NCBI GenBank assembly: GCA_041661865.1
Contig: JBAZTO010000015.1
Coordinates: 3,645 to 67,644, forward strand
DNA from: JBAZTO01 sp041661865
GTDB taxonomy: Bacteria; Planctomycetota; Phycisphaerae; SM23-33
Length of the DNA stretch: 64,000 nucleotides
Reading direction: 5' to 3'
Shown: positions 43,616 through 51,864 of the stretch, piece by piece
Position numbering within the stretch: the first letter of the stretch is position 1
Layout: each line of letters opens with the position of its first letter
Notes under the pieces: model-generated
The model's input: only the letters and a program-made list of their open reading frames with translations
Databases searched by the model: none
Told to the model about the DNA's origin: nothing
Translations under genes and position numbers: made by a program

Positions 43616-44425
43616 CTACTTCCCCAGTTCCCGGCTTCGCGCGGCGGCGGCGCGGATGGCGGCGACCAGGGCGTCTTTGACGCCGGCGGCTTCCATAGTC
43701 TCGATGGCCCGCTGGGTGGTGCCGCCGGGGCTGGTGACCTTGGCCCGCAGCACTTCCGGCCGGTCGGCCGACTCCAGCATCAGCTGGCCCGTGCCCGCGC
43801 AGGTGCTGGTGGCCAGGAGCGTGGCCACGTCGGCGGGCAGGCCCTCGGCCACGCCCGCGGCGATCATCGCCTCCACCAGGTAGCAGAAGTAGGCCGGCCC
43901 GGAACCCGAAACTGCGGTGACCGCGTCGATCATCGACTCTTCCACGCGGCAGCAGAGCCCGGCGGTGGAGAAGAGCTTTTCGGTCCAGTCCAGCTCGCTC
44001 TTGCCCGCGCGCGGCCCGGCGGCAATGGCCGAGACGCCCGCGCCCACCAGCATCGGCGTGTTGGGCATGACGCGGACGATGTGCCCGCGCCCGCCGAGCA
44101 GGCCGTCGATACGCGCCGTGGGCACGCCGGCGGCGATGGAGATCACCGTCGCGCCGGCAGTGACATGCGGGGCGATTCCCTCCAGCACGGGCGACATCAT
44201 CTGCGGCTTGACCGCCAGCAGGATGCGCGGGCAGCGGGCCGGCTGGGCGTTGTCAGCCACGGCGGCGATGTTCAGCGTGCGGCTGATCAGGTCGCGTCGC
44301 GCCTCGGCAGGGTCGGACACAATGATCGCCTCGGGAGGCAGGAATCCGCTGCGGACGATGCCGCGCAGGATCGCCTCGGCCATGTTGCCCCCGCCGCCAA
44401 TGACACCCAGTAGATGCTCTGCCAT
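43616..44425 (-). CDS. proC: Pyrroline-5-carboxylate reductase
   Basis: A 269-residue enzyme for the last step of proline synthesis. LGVIGGGGNMAEAILRGIVR is the NAD(P)-binding start; VRVMPNTPMLVGAGVSAIAA and AVSGSGPAYFCYLVEAMIAA with the C-terminal TSPGGTTQRAIETMEAAGVK are ProC signatures. GGTGA three bases before ATG 44425 marks the start. It is the last gene after hxlB and the HPS-RraA gene on the same strand, 45 bases behind hxlB. A metabolic link to them is not obvious. Confidence 0.95.
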   Translation of the reverse strand: MAEHLLGVIGGGGNMAEAILRGIVRSGFLPPEAIIVSDPAEARRDLISRTLNIAAVADNAQPARCPRILLAVKPQMMSPVLEGIAPHVTAGATVISIAAGVPTARIDGLLGGRGHIVRVMPNTPMLVGAGVSAIAAGPRAGKSELDWTEKLFSTAGLCCRVEESMIDAVTAVSGSGPAYFCYLVEAMIAAGVAEGLPADVATLLATSTCAGTGQLMLESADRPEVLRAKVTSPGGTTQRAIETMEAAGVKDALVAAIRAAAARSRELGK

Positions 44426-44440
44426 AGTCTCACCGTAATC

Positions 44441-44456
44441 GCAACTTGTTGCACGC
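44441..44456. repeat. GCAACTTGTTGC palindrome shared with position 7193
   Basis: GCAACTTGTTGCACGC is the reverse complement of 7193-7208. It lies between the hxlB stop and the proC ribosome site. Confidence 0.6.
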
Positions 44457-44470
44457 CATATTTCTACAAG

Positions 44471-45016
44471 TCACTCCAGATTCGCATGCCGCTTGCGGTA
44501 CTCGCTCAGGTCCAGCTTGAGCCGATTCGACAGGACGTTGAAGACCGCGTCGAGGCACAGGCTGGCCGAGTGCTCGAAGACGGCCGCCCGCACCACGATG
44601 TCCGGGCCGGCGGCGGGGATGATTACGACCTTGTCGGCCACGCTGGCCAGGGGGGAGGCCGGGTCGGAGGTCAGGGCCACGACCTTGGCCCCCAGTTGTC
44701 GCGCGCGGCGGGCCATGAAGTCGGTGATGCCGGTCTGGCCGGTGCAACTGATGGCCACCAGCAGGTCCTCGCTCCCCGCGGCCGGGGTGATGGTCTCGCC
44801 GGGCACGAACGTCGGCAGCCCCGCGTGCATCAGGCGCATGCCGAAGCTGCGGGCGACCAGGCCGCTTCGGCCGGCCCCGGTGACGAAGGTCCGCCGGACC
44901 CGCGGCAGCATGTCGGCCAGTTCCAGAAAGCTGATCCAGTCCACCGCGTTCATCGTCTCGGCAATGCGGCCGAGGAGGTCCTGGCTGGCGATCTTTACTG
45001 CATCTCTATCTGACAT
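44471..45016 (-). CDS. hxlB: 6-phospho-3-hexuloisomerase
   Basis: A 181-residue SIS-domain enzyme. TFVTGAGRSGLVARSFGMRL, GSEDLLVAISCTGQTGITDF and KVVALTSDPASPLASVADKV match HxlB. It converts hexulose-6-phosphate, made by the synthase upstream, to fructose-6-phosphate, completing formaldehyde fixation in the ribulose monophosphate pathway. ATG 45016 is preceded by CGGTGAAG. The 243-base spacer after the synthase gene is filled by a CACAGAGNN inverted-repeat element. Confidence 0.92.
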   Translation of the reverse strand: MSDRDAVKIASQDLLGRIAETMNAVDWISFLELADMLPRVRRTFVTGAGRSGLVARSFGMRLMHAGLPTFVPGETITPAAGSEDLLVAISCTGQTGITDFMARRARQLGAKVVALTSDPASPLASVADKVVIIPAAGPDIVVRAAVFEHSASLCLDAVFNVLSNRLKLDLSEYRKRHANLE

Positions 45017-45037
45017 ACTTCACCGTCGAAAAAGAAC

Positions 45038-45249
45038 AATCACAAAGAGCACAAAGGACACCAAGACCACGGAGAGAAGCAATACTCAAAACACTACGCG
45101 ACACAGAGCCGCGGAGAAACAGAGAGTATATATTGTTGAGTCTGCTGGTTCTCTGCTCTGTTGCTCTGTGACCTCTGTGTTGCGTTGTCTTCTCAAAAAT
45201 TGTCAGTTGTCTTTGTGACCTTTGTGTTCTCAGTGGTCTTTGTGATTCG
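45038..45249. repeat. CACAGAGNN inverted-repeat element, copy 2 (nested)
   Basis: The outer left arm (45038-45077: CACAAAGAG, CACAAAGGA, CACCAAGAC, CACGGAGAG) pairs with the outer right arm (45206-45249). The inner left arm (45099-45126) pairs with the inner right arm (45147-45185). This double hairpin occupies the whole spacer inside the HPS-RraA/hxlB operon. Confidence 0.82.
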
Positions 45250-45259
45250 CTGTTTGTCG

Positions 45260-46573
45260 TTATCCAACGCTCGGGCCGCCGCCCTTCTTGTCCCATCGTT
45301 CCAGGTTGGCCACCTTGGCCAGCGTGGAGTGGTTGTCGCGGATCTCGGTGCGGATGCGGTTCTCCGCCTCCAGCACGTCGGCGGCGCGATTGGCCATCTC
45401 GACGGCCTTGTCCCTGGGCAGCACCATCACGCCGTCGTCGTCGGCCACGATCCAGTCGCCCGGACAGATCCGCTGGCCGGCGATGGTGATGGGGACGTTG
45501 ATCTCGCCCAGGCCCTTGGGGTCGCCGGCGTGACTGGTCACCAGTCTGGCCCAGACGGCGAACTGCAGCTTGCGAATCTCCGCCGTGTCGCGGACGGCGC
45601 CATCGACCACCAGCCCGGCCAGGCCCTTGTTCTTGGCGCTCTCGGTGGCCAGTTCGCCCCAGATGGCCGGCGACCTCCCGCAGGCGTCGACGACAATGAT
45701 CTCGCCGGGCTGGGCGATGTCGATGGCCTGGACCGGCTTGGACCAGTCCCCCGGCATGGTGCGGACGGTGACGGCCGGGCCCACGGCGAAGGAGCCGGGA
45801 AAGATCGGCCTGATGCCTTCGAGGCAGGGCTGATGGAAAGCGCCGATGGAGACGTTGGCCGAGCTGACCTTTTCAAGAATCTCGCGCAGGTCCTTTCCGC
45901 CGGTCCGCTTGAAGTGCTCGGTGGCGACGGCCTGGCCGGTGTCCAGGGCCTTGCGGATGTCGGCCGTGGCGGCCTTGACGTCGACGGCCTTGGTGATGGC
46001 CCCACCGACGATGACGACATCGGCCCCGGCAACCACCGCGGCGGCGGCCGTCTCGCTGTTGATCCCGCCGGCCACGGCCAGCGTCAGGTCGGTGGCGGCG
46101 CGGAGTTGTCGCAGCAGCGCCAGCGGGTCGGCGCCCTGCATCTGGGCGTCGATGGCGCAATGCACGTCCAGCCAGGCCACGCCCAGCTCGCGCGCGGTGG
46201 CGGCGAAGGCCAGCGGGTCAGCCACGCCCAGCAGGTCCACCGCGATGGCCAGTCCGTAATGCCGGCCGGCCTCGACGGCCTCGCGGATAGTGCCCGCGGT
46301 GGCTGTGCCACTGACGGTCATGACGTTGGCGCCGGCCTTGGCGGCGGCCTCGGCCTCGATCCGCCCGGCGTCCAGGGTCTTCATATCGGCGATGAGGGTC
46401 TTGGAGGGGAAGGCCGCGCGGAGGCGGCGGACGGCCTCCAGCCCTTCGCTCTTGATCAGCGGCGTGCCGGCCTCCAGGTAGTCGGCCCCGCCCTCGACGG
46501 CGGCTGACGCGATCGCCATCGCGCGAGGCAGCTCCAGGAAATCCAGCGCCACTTGCAGTTTGGTCTTGCCCAT
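45260..46573 (-). CDS. 3-hexulose-6-phosphate synthase fused to an RraA-like domain
   Basis: A 437-residue two-domain protein. Residues about 1-215 are an orotidine-decarboxylase-fold HPS: KTKLQVALDFLELPRAMAIA, LIADMKTLDAGRIEAEAAAK and AVAGGINSETAAAAVVAGAD. It condenses formaldehyde with ribulose-5-phosphate. Residues about 235-420 are an RraA/4-hydroxy-4-methyl-2-oxoglutarate aldolase-type domain: PAVTVRTMPGDWSKPVQAID, IVVDACGRSPAIWGELATES and GLVVDGAVRDTAEIRK. Such HPS-RraA fusions are known, mostly in archaea. I chose ATG 46573 with GAGGG five bases upstream. hxlB follows on the same strand. Confidence 0.93.
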   Translation of the reverse strand: MGKTKLQVALDFLELPRAMAIASAAVEGGADYLEAGTPLIKSEGLEAVRRLRAAFPSKTLIADMKTLDAGRIEAEAAAKAGANVMTVSGTATAGTIREAVEAGRHYGLAIAVDLLGVADPLAFAATARELGVAWLDVHCAIDAQMQGADPLALLRQLRAATDLTLAVAGGINSETAAAAVVAGADVVIVGGAITKAVDVKAATADIRKALDTGQAVATEHFKRTGGKDLREILEKVSSANVSIGAFHQPCLEGIRPIFPGSFAVGPAVTVRTMPGDWSKPVQAIDIAQPGEIIVVDACGRSPAIWGELATESAKNKGLAGLVVDGAVRDTAEIRKLQFAVWARLVTSHAGDPKGLGEINVPITIAGQRICPGDWIVADDDGVMVLPRDKAVEMANRAADVLEAENRIRTEIRDNHSTLAKVANLERWDKKGGGPSVG

Positions 46574-46818
46574 GATGCCCTCAAGGATATCCCGTCGCAT
46601 GGCCTGGGGCAAGGCTGGGGAGTCGGAAGGGCGCCATAGCGACGGCGCCTGCCGCCATGAGATTTTTCCGACGGCCGGGAGTCGTGCATTCGGAATTCGC
46701 TTGTCCAAACGCCTAAGCTGGTGATAATCGTGAGCATCGCCGTCGGCGGTCGCCGGCGAGCAGATGGGAAATGTCGATACGCGTGTCGCGTCACCGTGGG
46801 TCAGGAAAGGGTCCGCTC

Positions 46819-47145
46819 ATGAGAGCCACAGCAATTGCGATCAGCCTTTGCCTCGGGGTCTTGGCCGTCGCCGGCGGCTGCACACAGCAGGATGCGTCGA
46901 AGCAGGCATCTACCCAGCCCACGGGGCAGAAGTGGGTATACACGATCACGGAAGATGACACCACGTTCGCCGCCATCGCAAAGTCGGTCTTTGGTGACAG
47001 CAAGTATGGCCCGGACATCGCCAACGCCAATCCCGACGTGGCTGAGAGCGACTTGATCGTCGGCAAACAGATCGTGATCCCCGCGATTGCAGGGCTTACG
47101 CCCCAGCGTCAGAGCCGCACCCGCATCAACATCTACACGGACTGA
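46819..47145 (+). CDS. LysM-like lipoprotein
   Basis: A 108-residue protein. The signal AISLCLGVLAVAGGC gives lipobox Cys near residue 21. The rest, KWVYTITEDDTTFAAIAKSV then IANANPDVAESDLIVGKQIV and IPAI, matches one LysM domain, which binds peptidoglycan N-acetylglucosamine. AGGAAAGGG upstream supports ATG 46819. It is probably an envelope anchor; no partner is visible next to it. Confidence 0.82.
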   Translation: MRATAIAISLCLGVLAVAGGCTQQDASKQASTQPTGQKWVYTITEDDTTFAAIAKSVFGDSKYGPDIANANPDVAESDLIVGKQIVIPAIAGLTPQRQSRTRINIYTD

Positions 47146-47283
47146 CAGGGTTTCGGCAGCGGCAATCAGGTAGGGCGAGGGCTACTGCCCCGCGCAACGG
47201 GCCCGCCCTGCCTATTCTGCTATCTCTGAAGCTCTGGCTCTTTATGTTGAATGCCTCGTCGCGATCTTTGAGGAGTCGCAGCC

Positions 47284-48246
47284 CTAGAACCACCAGGCCT
47301 TGCCCAGCGGCTGGGACAGCATGAGCGTCTTGAGGTAGGTGACGGCCTTCTCGAAGCCCTCGTTCATGCTCATCAGCGAGTCCTCGTGCTCGATGCTCAG
47401 CACGCCGTCGTAGCCGTGTGTGCGAAGCATGGAGACGAACGGCTTCCAGAACTCATCCCCGTGGCCGTAGCCGACGGTGCGGAAGACCCACGAGCGATTC
47501 TTGACGTCGCCGTAGCCCCTGATGTCCAGGTTGCCGGTGATGGCGCTGTTGTACGGGTCGATGCGGCAGTCCTTGGCATGCACATGGAAGATGCACTTGT
47601 TCTCGCCGAGGAAGCGGGCGGCCTCGACCGGGCAGATGCCCTGCCAGAAGAAGTGGCTGGGGTCGAGGTTGGCCCCGAGGTTCTTGCCGGCGGCATTGCG
47701 GAGACGGACGATGTCGGTGGGGTTATGCACCGTCATGCCCGGGTGGGCCTCGAAGGCGATCTTGACGCCGTGCCTGGCGGCGAAGGCGTTCTCCCTGGAC
47801 CAGAAGGGAATGATCACCTTGTCCCACTGGTACTGGGCGGCATGGTAGAACTCGTCGGGCCAGGGGCAGGTGACGAAGTTGGGGGTCTTGTCGCCCGGCG
47901 CGCCGCCGGGGCAGCCCGAGAAGTTGACCACCACGGTTCCCAGTTCGGCGGCCAGGAGCACCGCGTCACGATGGGCCTGGGTGTGGGTGGCGGCGATCTT
48001 TTTGTCCGGGTGGACGCAGTTGCCGTGGACGGCGATGCCGCGGGCCTCCAGCCCGTGATCGGCGAGTTTCTGCTTCAGCTCAGCCAGGCGGCGCTTGTCC
48101 TTGGCGATTCCCTGTAGGTTCCACGGATTTCCCGGATATCCGCCGGCCGGCAGCTCGATGGCCTCCAGGCCCAGCTTGTTGCAGTACGCCAGCGCGTCAT
48201 CAAGCTTCATGCCGCCAAACAGTGCCGCCATCACGCCAAGTTTCAT
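47284..48246 (-). CDS. Sugar phosphate isomerase/epimerase (xylose isomerase-like TIM barrel)
   Basis: A 320-residue protein of the AP-endonuclease-2 family. MKLGVMAALFGGMKLDDALA starts the barrel; metal-binding residues are expected in KIAFEAHPGM (Glu), NLDPSHFFWQG (Asp/His), IFHVHAKDCRID (His) and VLSIEHEDSLM (Glu). The family isomerises or epimerises free or phosphorylated sugars; substrate unknown. AAGGAG upstream fixes ATG 48246. It stands alone between the convergent LysM gene and a lipoprotein pair. Confidence 0.9.
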   Translation of the reverse strand: MKLGVMAALFGGMKLDDALAYCNKLGLEAIELPAGGYPGNPWNLQGIAKDKRRLAELKQKLADHGLEARGIAVHGNCVHPDKKIAATHTQAHRDAVLLAAELGTVVVNFSGCPGGAPGDKTPNFVTCPWPDEFYHAAQYQWDKVIIPFWSRENAFAARHGVKIAFEAHPGMTVHNPTDIVRLRNAAGKNLGANLDPSHFFWQGICPVEAARFLGENKCIFHVHAKDCRIDPYNSAITGNLDIRGYGDVKNRSWVFRTVGYGHGDEFWKPFVSMLRTHGYDGVLSIEHEDSLMSMNEGFEKAVTYLKTLMLSQPLGKAWWF

Positions 48247-48337
48247 CGCCTTCTCCTTCTGGGTCCAATACTCTCACATATCAGCATCAAGGCCTCCCAC
48301 AGCGGGAGGCGCCCGGTTCTTCCGCCGCCACGGAGCG

Positions 48338-48997
48338 TCATTTATAGAACTCCGAGGCGGGGACACGATGTTCGTAAAACAGCCGCGCGACATTCTCGGC
48401 CATGCGGTCGGCCAGGATCCTGGACAGCTCGGTCCCGTGGTTGGGCGAGGAGCTTTCCTCCGGCGGCAGATCGACGGCGGGGACAGGATAACCCTCGGGC
48501 TTGTCCTCCGGCCAGAGCCTGCCGCCCTTGATGTCCACGACGCGGACGGTGGTGTGCAACTCGCCGCGCCAGAGGGGGCCGCTTTCATCGTCCTTGAGGG
48601 AGAACTTGTCGATGTGGACGTAGAGGACCAGGTCGGCCCCGAGTTTGGCCCCGATTTCGCTGATCGAAAGTCGTCGGAAGTCGCTTGTGGCGGTCATCAT
48701 GGCCGCCAGTTGGTCGTAGGGGATCGTCGAGGCGGCGACCTTGTGCTGCGAAAGCCTTTCGCTGATCCGCTCGGCCAGTTCGCTCTTGATCGGCTGATAG
48801 CGCACTTCGGCCAGCAGGTCGTCCACGAAGACCAGGATCTTCTTGTTGGACGGCATGCGATAGACAGGTTCGACCTTCTTGGGCGGGGCGAACTGGGCCG
48901 CCAGCCAACCGATGCCGCCACAGCCGCCCAATGTCGAGCACAGCAGCGCCAGCAGCGGCATCGCAACGATCTTAGCGAGTCGTGATGTGGCCATCAT
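48338..48997 (-). CDS. Lipoprotein, tandem paralogue 2
   Basis: A 219-residue protein with signal and lipobox STLGGC (Cys26). The body has KKILVFVDDLLAEVRYQPIK, ISEIGAKLGADLVLYVHIDK and GELHTTVRVVDIKGGRLWPE. Its layout matches the gene directly upstream: a short beta strand, the ELxxRLxxHKV helix, the LGADLVLYV strand, then a strand reporting a derived quantity. It overlaps that gene by 26 bases. No function is known; the fold resembles small envelope lipoproteins of the TolB-N/CsgG-like type, which is only an impression. Confidence 0.82.
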   Translation of the reverse strand: MMATSRLAKIVAMPLLALLCSTLGGCGGIGWLAAQFAPPKKVEPVYRMPSNKKILVFVDDLLAEVRYQPIKSELAERISERLSQHKVAASTIPYDQLAAMMTATSDFRRLSISEIGAKLGADLVLYVHIDKFSLKDDESGPLWRGELHTTVRVVDIKGGRLWPEDKPEGYPVPAVDLPPEESSSPNHGTELSRILADRMAENVARLFYEHRVPASEFYK

Positions 48998-49676
48998 CTT
49001 CCTTGGGGGCCTTGTGCTTGTAGAACTTCTTGGCCAGGGCTTCGGCCAGGAGTTTCTCTGTGGCCTGTCGGATATCGCGGTCGTTCTCCGCCGGCACGCC
49101 GTTGGTGCTGTCGATGGGGTACAGCACGCTGATCGTCTCGCCCTGCCAGACCTTGGCCTCCCGCTCGGGCAGCGAGGTCTTGTAGACGCTGCATTCGGCG
49201 ATAATCCGGCCGCGGTAGAGATTCACCGACCCCGGTTCGCGCGTGGTGTATTCGACCAGCGAAACGTACAGGATGTAGTCGGCGCCCAGGGCCTTGCCCA
49301 GCACGGTCTTGTCGTCACTGTCCCAGTTGATATGCTCTTCCTGGTAGCGGCTGACGCGGGCGGGGTCCACGACCACCACGCCCTTGAGCCGCTGGGTCAA
49401 CTCGCCCTTGATCGCCGAGGCCAGTGTCAGCCGCAGGTAGGGGTACTCGTACAAGGCGCGCTGGTCGGCGTAGAGGATGATCGCCACGCGATGGTTGTCC
49501 ATCTCGGCCAGTTCCGGCTCGATGGACTTCTGCGACGTCTCGGGGGCCAGCAGGTAGCCCATGTAGCCCAGTCCCTGGCAGCCGGCGCCGCTGAGCAGCA
49601 CAATTGCCGCCACGGCCAGCACGGCGGCTGGCCCGGCGACTTTCCAGGCGGATATTTTCATCAGGGTGTGATTCAT
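48972..49676 (-). CDS. Lipoprotein, tandem paralogue 1
   Basis: A 234-residue protein with signal VLAVAAIVLLSGAGC (Cys33). RVAIILYADQRALYEYPYLR, IKGELTQRLKGVVVVDPARV, LGKALGADYILYVSLVEYTT and CSVYKTSLPEREAKVWQGET align with the next gene (LGADYILYV versus LGADLVLYV, and both end near KFYKH/LFYEH). ATG 49676 overlaps the preceding stop as ATGA. Function unknown; it is likely periplasmic and lipid-anchored. Confidence 0.82.
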   Translation of the reverse strand: MNHTLMKISAWKVAGPAAVLAVAAIVLLSGAGCQGLGYMGYLLAPETSQKSIEPELAEMDNHRVAIILYADQRALYEYPYLRLTLASAIKGELTQRLKGVVVVDPARVSRYQEEHINWDSDDKTVLGKALGADYILYVSLVEYTTREPGSVNLYRGRIIAECSVYKTSLPEREAKVWQGETISVLYPIDSTNGVPAENDRDIRQATEKLLAEALAKKFYKHKAPKEDDGHITTR

Positions 49677-50161
49677 CGGATCGGAAACTCTCCTCGTGCC
49701 ACGCCGATGGCGATCTTGATGCCCCAGCCCAGCAGCAACCCGCCGACGCCAATCGCAACAAGCGGCCAGGACAGCTTGAGTCGCCCAGCCGCCCTCTTGC
49801 CGGTGACCAGTTCCATGCCGCCTACGACGGCTGCGATGACCAGGCCGACGAACAGGACCGGGCCGAAGGGATGGGCCGCCAGCGCGTCGAGCACCCGGCC
49901 GTGGGCCAGGGCGGCTATCGAGGTGGTCATGCCGCACGTCGGGCAAGGCCAGCCCGTTCGGATCGGCCAGGAGCAGGGCGGCAGGCCCAGTTGCTCGGCC
50001 GTGCCCATGCCGCTTGGCGCGGGCCGCAGCGACGCGCCGATGAGCAGCGTGCCGGCCGCCACGATCAGGATGATCGCGCCCCGCAGGCGAACCTTGATCG
50101 AAAAGGTTTTCGCCCCGGCGGGAGTCTGCGCTACGGCTTGGCTGGAACATCGACTGTTCAT
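49673..50161 (-). CDS. DUF2752 membrane protein
   Basis: About 162 residues. Helix IILIVAAGTLLIGASL is followed by the DUF2752 motif PPCSWPIRTGWPCPTCGMTT, then two more helices (VLFVGLVIAAVVGGMEL and LVAIGVGGLLLGWGIKIAIG). The family is small, membrane-bound and of unknown function, with the invariant CPxCGMT. The start is ATG 50161; TTG 50179 is possible. Its coupling to two lipoprotein genes suggests a joint envelope role. Confidence 0.88.
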   Translation of the reverse strand: MNSRCSSQAVAQTPAGAKTFSIKVRLRGAIILIVAAGTLLIGASLRPAPSGMGTAEQLGLPPCSWPIRTGWPCPTCGMTTSIAALAHGRVLDALAAHPFGPVLFVGLVIAAVVGGMELVTGKRAAGRLKLSWPLVAIGVGGLLLGWGIKIAIGVARGEFPIR

Positions 50162-50244
50162 GGCACCATCCAAAACCAAGGCAGTATCCTAGCTTCCCCG
50201 TCCCGCGAATACAACGTCATCACGCGATCGTGGCCGGGTGAGGC

Positions 50245-51300
50245 TCACTGGATGAGCATCGCGTCGCCGTAAGAGAAGAAGCGGTAGCGCTGGGCGATGG
50301 CCTGTTGATAGGCGGCCTGGATCATCGGCAGGCCCTTCTCGTCGCCGGGCGAGCAGAAGGCCGCCACCAGCATCAGCAGGGTGCTGCGGGGGAGGTGGAA
50401 GTTGGTGATTAGGGCCTCGACGGCGCCGAAGCGGGCGGGAGGATACAGGAACAACTCGGTCCAGCCGCTGGAGGGGCGGAGGGGGCCCTGTGCGGCGACC
50501 GTCTCGAGCACACGCAGGGAGGTGGTGCCCACGGCCACGATTCGCCGCCCCTCGGCACGGGCGCGATTGGCGGCCTCGGCCGTCGCCGCGGGCAGGTCGT
50601 ACCACTCGGCGTGCATCTTGTGCGTCGGCAGGTCCTCCACCTTGACGGGATTGAAGGTGCCCAGCCCCACGTGCAGCGTGACGGTGGCACGCTGGATGCC
50701 GCGGCGCGCGAGGGCCTGGAGAATGTCCTCGGTAAAATGCAGGCCGGCGGTGGGGGCGGCGACCGCGCCGGGGCGCGAGGCAAAGATGGTCTGGTAGCGA
50801 GCGCGGTCGGCCGGCTGCTCCAGGCCGGAACGAATGTAGGGCGGCAGCGGCGTGGCCCCGACCTGATCGAGTATCTCCACCGCCGCCAGGGACGGGCGCA
50901 CCTGCACCGACCAGAGCCCCAGGCCCAGGTTCTCGACGAGCTCCATCTGGGCTCCATCCATGCCTTGCACCGCGAGCGTCTCGCCGCCGCGGCACCGGCC
51001 GGCGCCCTTGAGCATCACCTGCCATTGGCCCGTGCGATCCTCGCGGCAGAACAGGCCTTCGATCTTGCCGCCGCTCTTTCGCCGAAGCACGAAGCTGGCG
51101 GGAATCACCCGCGTATCGTTGGTCACCAGCAGGTCGCCCTCACGCAACAACAGCGGTAGATCGGCAAAACTGTGGTGCGAAACGGCCCCGTCGGCCCGCC
51201 GCAAGGCCAACAGCCGCGACTGGTCGCGCCGCTCCAACGGGTGCTGGGCGATGAGGGTTTCGTCCAGAGGGTAATCAAAATCGCTCGATTGAAGCGTCAA
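50245..51300 (-). CDS. queA: S-adenosylmethionine:tRNA ribosyltransferase-isomerase
   Basis: A 351-residue enzyme of queuosine synthesis; it moves the ribosyl part of SAM to preQ1 at tRNA position 34, forming epoxyqueuosine. FDYPLDETLIAQHPLERRDQ, LLVTNDTRVIPASFVLRRKS, GAVAAPTAGLHFTEDILQAL and LFLYPPARFGAVEALITNFH are QueA signatures. The start is TTG 51300 with GAGGG nine bases upstream. No other queuosine gene lies nearby. Confidence 0.95.
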   Translation of the reverse strand: MTLQSSDFDYPLDETLIAQHPLERRDQSRLLALRRADGAVSHHSFADLPLLLREGDLLVTNDTRVIPASFVLRRKSGGKIEGLFCREDRTGQWQVMLKGAGRCRGGETLAVQGMDGAQMELVENLGLGLWSVQVRPSLAAVEILDQVGATPLPPYIRSGLEQPADRARYQTIFASRPGAVAAPTAGLHFTEDILQALARRGIQRATVTLHVGLGTFNPVKVEDLPTHKMHAEWYDLPAATAEAANRARAEGRRIVAVGTTSLRVLETVAAQGPLRPSSGWTELFLYPPARFGAVEALITNFHLPRSTLLMLVAAFCSPGDEKGLPMIQAAYQQAIAQRYRFFSYGDAMLIQ

Positions 51301-51601
51301 GGGGTATGACCCTCTCGAAAGTACTGTAAATACCTTATGTCGAATCCCTGCTCACAAAGGCAATGTGGCCGATTATATCTGCAAACACTTATTTAGTAAG
51401 TAGTTGCAATCTTACTTCAGATGTTACACACATGTTTTCCACAACCATCTACTGCTAGCAATAATCTTGCCATATTTCGTTGGTTTTCGCCAGTAAGTGA
51501 GGAATATTCTGAAGGGAACCTGGTGCCGGGAGTTATTTGCCCGGCGCTGCGGGAGGTTTTTTCAAAGTCAACGGGGTTGCGTTCCGATACCTAAGACTGG
51601 C
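51301..51601. other. AT-rich non-coding stretch
   Basis: Clearly more AT-rich than its surroundings. It holds ACTTA-TTTAG-TAAGT and one near-consensus DnaA box (TTTTCCACA, about 51433). Probably promoter DNA for queA and the small plus-strand gene; no gene is visible. Confidence 0.5.
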
Positions 51602-51832
51602 ATGAGCAATCAAGGCGACAAATGGAACTGGACGGCGAACATTGAAGAACTTGCCGTCCGCATTGCCCATCTGGACCGCGAGGGCCTGATGGGCCAGTTG
51701 CGCCAACTCAAGTGCAGCTTTGAACTGGACTTTACCGACGAGTTTCTCGCTTCTCTCAGCGTCGATCGGCTTCGCCACATCCTGCTGGCTGCGGCGCTGC
51801 ATACCCGTCAGGCTGGCCGCCTGCCCGCCTGA
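51602..51832 (+). CDS. Small conserved-looking protein of unknown function
   Basis: A 76-residue protein, WNWTANIEELAVRIAHLDRE then LRQLKCSFELDFTDEFLASL and SVDRLRHILLAAALHTRQ. It is helical and cytoplasmic. ATG 51602 begins the ordered part; GTG 51497 in frame would add 35 basic residues unlike the rest. No ribosome site is clear for ATG 51602. The acidic/hydrophobic pattern looks like a real protein, but I recognise no family. Confidence 0.55.
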   Translation: MSNQGDKWNWTANIEELAVRIAHLDREGLMGQLRQLKCSFELDFTDEFLASLSVDRLRHILLAAALHTRQAGRLPA

Positions 51833-51864
51833 GGCCCCAGCCGCGCCGCCTGCCCGCCGATGTC

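Noticed and set aside
48286..48311. GCCTCCC-ACAGC-GGGAGGC hairpin as terminator between the isomerase and lipoprotein genes
   Set aside because: Good stem but no T-run on either strand, so the evidence is too weak to list.
51301..51601. Possible replication origin (AT-rich with a TTTTCCACA box)
   Set aside because: Only one imperfect DnaA box, no dnaA/dnaN nearby; more likely promoter DNA.
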